DNA from: Oscillibacter sp.
Lineage (GTDB): Bacteria; Bacillota; Clostridia; Oscillospirales; Oscillospiraceae
NCBI GenBank assembly: GCA_024404295.1
Contig: JAKSQE010000032.1
Span: 1 to 11,127, forward strand
DNA: 11,127 nt
Direction: 5' to 3'
Part shown: one piece after another, positions 5,996 through 11,127 of the stretch
Numbering within the stretch: position 1 is the first letter of the stretch
Layout: every line of letters starts with the position of its first letter
Program-made: the position numbers and the translations under genes
The notes under the pieces: generated by a model
What the model was told of the DNA's origin: nothing
Seen by the model: the letters and a program-made list of their open reading frames with translations, nothing else
Databases searched by the model: none

Positions 5996-6652
5996 CTATT
6001 TTTTCTTTCTTTCCGCCCTGGCAACTGTAGCGCAGACTACAGATTCAGCGCCTGCCAATCGCAACTCACGCACACATTCCGATAACGTCGCTCCTGTTGT
6101 GCAGATATCGTCCACCAGCAAAATACGTTTTCCTGCCACATCATCAGGGTTGATCACATGGTACATCCCCAGCACATTGGCCCTGCGGGCAGCAGCATCA
6201 TGAATACCGGATTGGGGCGGGTTGTTTCCGTCTTTCCGAAGCAGGGCAATTGGTCTCACATTCCACGCCCGGCAAGCATGCTCCGCCAGAAGACGTGCTT
6301 GGTCATATCCTCGTTTGCGCAAACGCATACGGCTCAGAGGCACCCAAGTCACAAGGTCAAAACAACCTCCAAATTGCTCCGCAGCGCACTGGGACAATAA
6401 TGCCCCCATCGGTGCCGCAGCGCCGGGCGCGTTTTCAAATTTCAGGCGCAGCAGACCGTCCCGTACTTTTCCCTCATACCATAGGGGTGAGGCACAGCGC
6501 AAGTTCTTTTCTTCCCTTACAACAGATTCCTCCGGAATCCACGGCAGATCCTTTTCGCAATCAGGGCAGATCCCTGCTTTGTCCAATACTTTACTGCAAA
6601 AAGGGCATTTAGGCGGGAAGAACAGGTCAAGAATCATGTCAAAGTATTTCAT
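5996..6652 (-). CDS. comF: ComF-family phosphoribosyltransferase-like protein
   Basis: 218 residues, normal for the family. An N-terminal zinc ribbon is formed by C16, C19, C29 and C32 (CPFC ... CPDC). The type-I phosphoribosyltransferase fold carries the PRPP-binding motif ILLVDDICTTGATL at 177-190 with the acidic pair D181-D182, and the family marker RKRGYDQARLLA near residue 113. ComF proteins support DNA uptake in competent bacteria and are thought to act in the cytoplasm with the ComFA helicase; no comFA is beside it here. Its start ATG overlaps the stop of the upstream XRE gene as ATGA, and there is no strong own Shine-Dalgarno, which points to translational coupling. Confidence 0.93.
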   Translation of the reverse strand: MKYFDMILDLFFPPKCPFCSKVLDKAGICPDCEKDLPWIPEESVVREEKNLRCASPLWYEGKVRDGLLRLKFENAPGAAAPMGALLSQCAAEQFGGCFDLVTWVPLSRMRLRKRGYDQARLLAEHACRAWNVRPIALLRKDGNNPPQSGIHDAAARRANVLGMYHVINPDDVAGKRILLVDDICTTGATLSECVRELRLAGAESVVCATVARAERKKK

Positions 6653-6891
6653 TTCTTTTTGCGAGGATAGGGTTTCGGGTCATCCGTCAACTCCACCAGA
6701 TAGTCCACGCTCACGTCGAAATACTCCGCTAACTTTACAACCACATCCAACGGAAATCTGGTCGTTCCCACTTCATATTGCGAATAGGTATTCTGTTTCA
6801 CATGAAGATAGTCTGCTACCGCTTCCTGCGTTAATCCTCTATCCGTTCGCAAATCTCGAATTCTTCCATATTTCAAAATTTCTGTGCGCAT
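6649..6891 (-). CDS. XRE-family helix-turn-helix regulator
   Basis: 80 residues, essentially one HTH_3 (Cro/C1-type) domain at about 9-64: IRDLRTDRGLTQEAVADYL, then a recognition helix region VKQNTYSQYEVG, then VVVKLAEYFDVSVDYLVEL. The tail is short and basic (PRKKK). GTG at 6900, ATG at 6897 and ATG at 6891 are all possible starts; GGGTG lies 6 bases before the last, which I favour. It is the first gene of a two-gene unit with comF (4-base overlap). Its promoter is overlapped by a 12-bp inverted repeat, so autoregulation is likely. Targets beyond itself and comF are unknown. Confidence 0.88.
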   Translation of the reverse strand: MRTEILKYGRIRDLRTDRGLTQEAVADYLHVKQNTYSQYEVGTTRFPLDVVVKLAEYFDVSVDYLVELTDDPKPYPRKKK

Positions 6892-6917
6892 ACTCATCAC
6901 CCAAGAATGAGTATATG

Positions 6918-6959
6918 TATCATAAAATAAGATATTTTGTTTTATCGTATTTTATGATA
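6918..6959. repeat. 12-bp perfect inverted repeat, likely XRE operator
   Basis: TATCATAAAATA at 6918-6929 and TATTTTATGATA at 6948-6959 are exact reverse complements with an 18-base gap. On the minus strand the first-met arm contains the -10 box of the XRE-comF promoter and the other lies about 15-25 bases past the predicted start site. Two half-sites placed this way suit repression by a dimeric or tetrameric HTH protein. Confidence 0.6.
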
Positions 6960-6977
6960 AAACCACATCTTTTTCAA
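6949..6977 (-). promoter_or_regulatory. Promoter of the XRE-comF unit
   Basis: Minus-strand -35 TTGAAA (6972-6977; 5 of 6), 17-base spacer, -10 TAAAAT (6949-6954; 5 of 6). Transcription would start near 6942, about 50 nt before the XRE start codon. Confidence 0.75.
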
Positions 6978-6987
6978 GGTGTGGTTT
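6960..6987. repeat. 8-bp inverted repeat flanking the -35 box
   Basis: AAACCACA at 6960-6967 pairs with TGTGGTTT at 6980-6987, with the -35 box inside the 12-base gap. It abuts the 12-bp repeat. A further 6-bp pair, TGTCGA at 6993-6998 and TCGACA at 7014-7019, lies upstream. Between 7020 and 7062 I see nothing definite. Confidence 0.4.
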
Positions 6988-7062
6988 CAGCGTGTCGAAA
7001 AAGACTTTTCCCCTCGACAAGCAAGTTTTTGACAGCTTTAACAGGTTGTAAAACTTATGTTT

Positions 7063-7095
7063 AAAAAAGAAAGGAACCCTTCCTGGGTTCCTTTC
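7063..7095 (-). terminator. Rho-independent terminator of recD2
   Basis: On the minus strand an 11-bp stem GAAAGGAACCC/GGGTTCCTTTC (7069-7079 with 7085-7095) with a five-base loop is followed by TTTTTT. It lies about 55 bases after the recD2 stop and cuts off the uvrA-recD2 transcript from the XRE-comF unit. Confidence 0.9.
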
Positions 7096-7149
7096 GTAAC
7101 TTTCTTCCTGTGATTGCAGTTCTACCACTTGATCGACAGTCTCTTGCTC

Positions 7150-9351
7150 TTATTCATAGTGTGCCAGTCTCCACCGCAGTCCGGAGTAACGTTTCTGCCG
7201 CCTGTCATTGGCCGCCATGGCCCGAATTGCAGCATCGTCGCCTACTGCCACCAGCAGTTCCTTTGCCCGCGTAATGGCTGTATACAGCACGCCGCGCACC
7301 ATCAGAGACTGTGCTGCCGGCATTGCCGCAAGGACAACGCAGCGGTACTCGTTGCCCTGTGCCTTGTGGACGGTTTGTGCATAGGCCAAGTCCACCTCAT
7401 TCAGCATCTCCACGCCGTACAGTGCTTTACGCCCGTCAAAGTCCACCGTCAACCACTCGCCGCTGGGATCAATTTGAGTAATGCTGCCTACGTCTCCATT
7501 GAACATACCGGTGCCCACGGTTCCATCGTCCCGTTCCCAGACCACATCGTAGTCGTTCCGGGTCTGCATAATGCGGTCCCCTTCTCGGAACAGCCGCTCT
7601 CCCCAGACGATTTCCCGCTTTCCGGCGTTTTTCGGGTTCAGCACCCCCTGCAAACAGCGGTTCAGGTTTTCCGTACCGCAAGGGCCTTTCCGTGTGGGCG
7701 TCAACACCTGAATCTGGTCGCTTGGAATGTTCATATTCTCTGGCAAGCGGGACTTGCAACGTTCCACCACTGTGGACAGTGCACGCTCGCCCTCTCTGCG
7801 GCACAGGAAAAAGAAATCTCCCGGATTGCTGGTGAGCTCTGGCGGTTGGCCCATGTTCACACGATGGGCGTTACGAATGATGGCCGATCGTTCTGCTTGG
7901 CGGAACACCTCCCGCAACACCACAGTCTCTACGCGTCCGCTGCGGATCAAATCCGAAAAGACATTGCCCGCTCCCACAGAAGGCAACTGGTCGGCATCGC
8001 CCACCAGTACCAGTCTGGTTCCCGGGCGAAGTGCCCGCAACAAGGCCGAAAATAAAGGCAAGTCCACCATGCTCATCTCGTCCACAATGACGGCATCTGT
8101 CTCGATGGGTTCCCGCTCACTTTTCTGGTACGTCACCTGATGGGTCGCTTCATTCCAACTCATACCAAGCAAGCGATGTACCGTCTGTGCATCCATGCCG
8201 GTCAACTCACTCATGCGTTTTGCTGCACGTCCTGTGGGGGCTGCCAACACGATATCCAGGCCCATTTTGTGAAACAGTTCCACAATGCCTCGAACGGTGG
8301 TAGTCTTACCGGTGCCGGGGCCACCGGTCAAAATAAGGACCCCATTCTTTGCCGCCAGTTCCACCGCCTGCCTCTGCTGCGGAGCATAGGTAATCCCCTG
8401 CTCCGCTTCAATTTGTTGAATGACTTTTCCGCTTTGGTCGCTGACATCTGCCGCAATGTCCAGCAGGTTATTCAAGCGCAAGCAGGCAGAAGTCTCCGCC
8501 TCCCACAATCGCCGCAGATAGCAGCCCTGCACATTGGCCACCTGTTCCTGAACGACCGCTTTCCGGGTAATCAAATCGTCCAAAGCCGCTTCCACCGCAT
8601 CGCTGCCGCAATCCAGCAGCTGGCTGGTTGCGGCGATCAGCTTCTCTCTGGGCAAAAACACATGACCGTTATTTTCATTGTGGGCCAGTTCATACGTCAC
8701 CGCAGCACTCATACGCTCCATGCAGTCTGCATCAAAGCCCATAGATAGCGCAATCTCATCAATCGACGAAAATGCCACGCCACAGGAATCGGCAGAGAGC
8801 AGGTACGGATTCTTCTGCACCACATCCAAAGCAGCATCACCATATTGTTGCCGCAATTGCATTGCAAGGATGGGTGGCAGCTGAAACCGTGCCAAAAATT
8901 CCATTAGTCGGCGCAGTCCCATATGCTGCCGGAAAGCCGCGGCGATCTCCTGTGCCTTTTTCGCCGTAATGCCTTTGATCAGACTCAGACGCTCCGGCTC
9001 TTGTTCCAAAACGTCCAAAGCTTGTGCACCAAAGCGGTCTACGATCCGCTGTGCCGTGGCAGCGCCCACACCTTTGCAGACACCGGAGGACAGGTAGGCA
9101 AAAATCTCCTCTTCGTCCTCCGGCAGCATGCGCTCAACTTCCTCCGCTTTTAGCTGTTGGCCGTGCTGAGGGTGGGTTTCCCATGAACCCACCGCCGTCA
9201 AGTGTTCGCCCGGTGCCACGCAGGGGATGCAGCCCACCACTGTTACGATCTCCCCCTCTTCGGTCAGAAGGCGGAGTACCGTATAGCCATTTTCGGCATT
9301 TTGAAATATTACACTATGTACCGTGCCTTCGCAGTAGGTTCTCTCTTCCAT
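7150..9351 (-). CDS. recD2: ATP-dependent 5'-3' DNA helicase RecD2 (RecD/TraA family)
   Basis: 733 residues, normal for RecD2 (about 715-800). The N-terminal region opens with GTVHSVIFQNAENGYTVLRL and has helix-hairpin-helix repeats around residues 90-140 (KGVGAATAQRIVDRFG, IKGITAKKAQEI), the hallmark of RecD2 as opposed to RecBCD's RecD. Superfamily 1 motors follow: Walker A GGPGTGKTTT at 343-352, Walker B VDEMSM at 423-428, motif III GDADQLPSVG at 451-460, motif V TVHKAQGNEY at 660-669 and motif VI TAITRAK at 691-697. It unwinds DNA 5' to 3' and acts in repair and fork stability. An in-frame TTG at 9381 would overlap the gene before; the ATG at 9351 with AGAGGA just upstream is preferred. 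It follows the small membrane-protein gene by 17 bases and uvrA, so a repair operon is likely. Confidence 0.95.
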   Translation of the reverse strand: MEERTYCEGTVHSVIFQNAENGYTVLRLLTEEGEIVTVVGCIPCVAPGEHLTAVGSWETHPQHGQQLKAEEVERMLPEDEEEIFAYLSSGVCKGVGAATAQRIVDRFGAQALDVLEQEPERLSLIKGITAKKAQEIAAAFRQHMGLRRLMEFLARFQLPPILAMQLRQQYGDAALDVVQKNPYLLSADSCGVAFSSIDEIALSMGFDADCMERMSAAVTYELAHNENNGHVFLPREKLIAATSQLLDCGSDAVEAALDDLITRKAVVQEQVANVQGCYLRRLWEAETSACLRLNNLLDIAADVSDQSGKVIQQIEAEQGITYAPQQRQAVELAAKNGVLILTGGPGTGKTTTVRGIVELFHKMGLDIVLAAPTGRAAKRMSELTGMDAQTVHRLLGMSWNEATHQVTYQKSEREPIETDAVIVDEMSMVDLPLFSALLRALRPGTRLVLVGDADQLPSVGAGNVFSDLIRSGRVETVVLREVFRQAERSAIIRNAHRVNMGQPPELTSNPGDFFFLCRREGERALSTVVERCKSRLPENMNIPSDQIQVLTPTRKGPCGTENLNRCLQGVLNPKNAGKREIVWGERLFREGDRIMQTRNDYDVVWERDDGTVGTGMFNGDVGSITQIDPSGEWLTVDFDGRKALYGVEMLNEVDLAYAQTVHKAQGNEYRCVVLAAMPAAQSLMVRGVLYTAITRAKELLVAVGDDAAIRAMAANDRRQKRYSGLRWRLAHYE

Positions 9352-9368
9352 ACGTCCTCTTTCACAGG

Positions 9369-9692
9369 TCAATCGACCCAAAATTCTTCCTCTTTTACTA
9401 CCGCTGCGTTCTTTTCCCGATCAGCCAGATAATTCGCAAGTTCCCTTGCATCCTGGGTCAAACCGCAGTCCACCAGAATAATTCTGGACTTGGGAACCTG
9501 GCTTTGCAGTCGGCGAAGTTCCCGCATATCATTTTCCAAAGCCAATGCTTCCCCCCGCACCGGAAGCACCAGCAGCAATCCCGGTGCCGGCGAACGTCCT
9601 GCCCGCAGCAATGGGCCTGCCAATAACCACACAAGTGTGGCCACCCCCACAGCGGAGACAAACGCCAGAAATCCATCTCTCAGGATCGTCAT
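9369..9692 (-). CDS. Small membrane-anchored protein of unknown function
   Basis: 107 residues. Residues about 8-29 form one hydrophobic helix (FLAFVSAVGVATLVWLLAG) followed by arginines, so a cytoplasmic C-terminal domain is likely by the positive-inside rule. The soluble part contains strand-like LLLVLPV, a charged helix with ENDMRELRRLQ, a second strand RIILVDCG and then LTQDARELANYLA, resembling one half of a Rossmann-like alternating fold. No catalytic motif is clear and I do not recognise the family. The ATG at 9692 has GAGGTG six bases upstream; GTG at 9701 is the alternative. It lies between uvrA (60-base gap) and recD2 (17-base gap) on the same strand, so it is probably co-transcribed with them. 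A link to DNA repair is only positional. Confidence 0.75.
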   Translation of the reverse strand: MTILRDGFLAFVSAVGVATLVWLLAGPLLRAGRSPAPGLLLVLPVRGEALALENDMRELRRLQSQVPKSRIILVDCGLTQDARELANYLADREKNAAVVKEEEFWVD

Positions 9693-9698
9693 ATTTAC

Positions 9699-9718
9699 CA
9701 CCTCATACCCAAGGTATG
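9699..9718 (-). promoter_or_regulatory. Small hairpin touching the ribosome binding site of the membrane-protein gene
   Basis: CATACC/GGTATG (9704-9709 with 9713-9718) with a three-base loop directly abuts and shares one base with the Shine-Dalgarno GAGGTG (9699-9704, minus strand). It could shape ribosome access. There is no T tract, so it is not a terminator for uvrA. Confidence 0.35.
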
Positions 9719-9752
9719 CGGGAAACGCTGTCTCCGCTCATAGGATTTTGTT

Positions 9753-11127
9753 TTACTGCAAGGCCCGCTTCAAATACTGGCCGGTATAGCTATTTTCGCA
9801 GTTTGCCACAGTCTCCGGCGTGCCGGTACAGACGATGGTGCCGCCACCATCTCCGCCCTCCGGGCCAAGGTCAATCAGCCAATCGGCACACTTGATAACG
9901 TCCAGATTATGCTCGATGATGACCACCGTATTGCCGCTGTCTACCAACCGCTGCAGTACTTCCAGAAGTTTCCGCACATCGTCGGTATGCAGACCCGTGG
10001 TCGGCTCATCCAGAATATAAATCGTCCGTCCGGTGGCCTGTTTTGCAAGTTCGGTGGCTAGTTTCACACGCTGCGCCTCGCCGCCGGACAATTCCGTAGA
10101 GGGCTGACCCAGCTTCACATAGCCAAGGCCCACATCCTGCAGCGTTTCCAGTTTCTTTTTCAGCTTCGGCAGCGCCGAGAAAAAGTCCAGTGCCTCGTCC
10201 ACTGTCATATCCAGTACATCGGCAATATTCTTGCCTTTATACCGCACTTCCAGCGTTTCCCGGTTATACCGCTTGCCCTTACAGACTTCGCAGGGTACAA
10301 ACACATCCGGCAGGAAATGCATTTCGATTTTCAGCATACCGTCACCGGAGCAAGCCTCGCAACGACCGCCGCGAACATTAAAACTAAAGCGACCAGGGCC
10401 ATAGCCACGGCTCTTTGCCTCCTGCGTAGAAGAGAACAAGTCTCGAATATCGTTAAACAGTCCGGTATATGTCGCAGGGTTAGATCGTGGTGTACGGCCG
10501 ATAGGGCTCTGGTCGATGTCCACCACTTTGTCCAGATACTCGATTCCCTCGATCTTCTCGCACTTGCCGGGGCGAACCTTCATGCGCATCAGTTCTGCGC
10601 CAAGGCGTTTATACAAGATCTCATTTACCAGAGAAGACTTACCGCTGCCGGACACGCCGGTGACGACCGTCATGGTCCCCAAGGGGAACTCCACGTCCAC
10701 ATGACGCAGATTGTTTTCTGCCGCACCGATAACTTTCAGCTTCTTCCCGTTTCCCTTTCTGCGCTTTGCAGGAACATTGATCTTTTTCTTACCGGAAAGA
10801 TACTGTCCCGTCAGGGAGTTAGGGTCCGCCATAACCTCTTTCGGTGTACCGGCTGCCACGATGGTACCGCCATGGACTCCGGCACCGGGGCCGATGTCCA
10901 CCAGATAATCTGCCGCCCGCATAGTATCCTCATCGTGTTCCACCACGATGAGGGTGTTGCCCAGATCCCGCAAGCTGCACAGCGTGGCAAGCAGTTTATC
11001 ATTGTCTCTCTGATGCAATCCGATGGAAGGTTCGTCCAGAATATACAGCACACCCATCAGGCTGCTGCCGATCTGGGTGGCCAGACGAATCCGCTGGCTC
11101 TCGCCGCCGGACAGCGTTCCGGCGCTG
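9753..11127 (-). CDS. uvrA: Excinuclease ABC subunit A, C-terminal half (partial)
   Basis: 457 codons to the stop are present; the N-terminal half lies beyond the right edge. UvrA is the damage-sensing ABC-type ATPase of nucleotide excision repair, working as a dimer that loads UvrB on DNA. Visible parts in order: the signature LSGGESQRIRLATQIGS at the window edge, Walker B of the first ATPase LYILDEPSIGLH, the second Walker A GVSGSGKSSLV, a zinc module with CEAC and CEVC flanking MHFLPDVFVP, the second signature ELSGGEAQRVKLA, and Walker B IYILDEPTTGLH. The end GQYLKRALQ is typical. No frameshift is seen. It is followed by the small membrane-protein gene and recD2 with no terminator between. 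Confidence 0.97.
   Translation of the reverse strand, partial: SAGTLSGGESQRIRLATQIGSSLMGVLYILDEPSIGLHQRDNDKLLATLCSLRDLGNTLIVVEHDEDTMRAADYLVDIGPGAGVHGGTIVAAGTPKEVMADPNSLTGQYLSGKKKINVPAKRRKGNGKKLKVIGAAENNLRHVDVEFPLGTMTVVTGVSGSGKSSLVNEILYKRLGAELMRMKVRPGKCEKIEGIEYLDKVVDIDQSPIGRTPRSNPATYTGLFNDIRDLFSSTQEAKSRGYGPGRFSFNVRGGRCEACSGDGMLKIEMHFLPDVFVPCEVCKGKRYNRETLEVRYKGKNIADVLDMTVDEALDFFSALPKLKKKLETLQDVGLGYVKLGQPSTELSGGEAQRVKLATELAKQATGRTIYILDEPTTGLHTDDVRKLLEVLQRLVDSGNTVVIIEHNLDVIKCADWLIDLGPEGGDGGGTIVCTGTPETVANCENSYTGQYLKRALQ

Noticed and set aside
7114..8055. 313-codon plus-strand open frame opposite recD2
   Set aside because: Antisense shadow rich in His and Cys, as expected for the complement of this coding frame; recD2 motifs on the other strand are decisive.
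9703..9741. 12-codon short frame between uvrA and the membrane-protein gene
   Set aside because: No Shine-Dalgarno and no supporting feature; short frames of this size are expected by chance.

Overview
The window reads as chromosomal DNA of a Gram-positive, low-to-moderate GC gut-type Clostridia, most plausibly Oscillospiraceae/Ruminococcaceae. This rests on protein style, on Shine-Dalgarno sites of the GAGG/GGAGG type, on sigma-A type promoters with 17-base spacers, and on hairpin plus U-tract terminators. Genus cannot be fixed from the sequence alone. Nearly all genes lie on the minus strand, so transcription runs mainly right to left. I see no CRISPR array, rRNA, tRNA, insertion sequence or phage module.

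Left region (1-2600) is a sugar-acid catabolism locus on the minus strand. In transcription order it holds a HpcH/HpaI-family 2-keto-3-deoxy-acid aldolase (1514-2284), a GntR/FadR-type regulator with an intact FCD metal site (533-1255), and the first 54 codons of a galactonate-dehydratase-like enolase-superfamily enzyme (1-164, running off the window). The dehydratase would make a 2-keto-3-deoxy sugar acid, the aldolase would split it to pyruvate plus an aldehyde, and the regulator would sense the acid or a metabolite. The dehydratase has its own strong promoter and a leader of about 138 nt. Upstream of the aldolase is a 493-base stretch holding a promoter-like site and a short, apparently decayed coding frame.

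Middle region (2720-4835) holds two convergent acetyltransferase genes: a phosphinothricin-acetyltransferase-like GNAT on the plus strand and, on the minus strand, an unusual fusion of a DUF2156 (lysyl-phosphatidylglycerol synthase C-terminal-like) domain with a RimJ/RimL-type GNAT domain. Their stop codons are separated almost entirely by one perfect 28-base palindrome that serves as a shared terminator.

Right region (4849-11127) is housekeeping on the minus strand. In transcription order it holds the 3' half of uvrA, a small membrane-anchored protein of unknown function, recD2, a terminator, an XRE-type regulator overlapping comF by 4 bases, and mreB with its own promoter and terminator. 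The XRE promoter is framed by nested inverted repeats and looks autoregulated; the mreB promoter carries a 15-base palindrome over its -35 box.

No clearly new multi-gene system is visible. The best leads are the DUF2156-GNAT fusion, the XRE operator layout ahead of comF, the conserved-looking remnant upstream of the aldolase, and the unknown membrane protein between uvrA and recD2.
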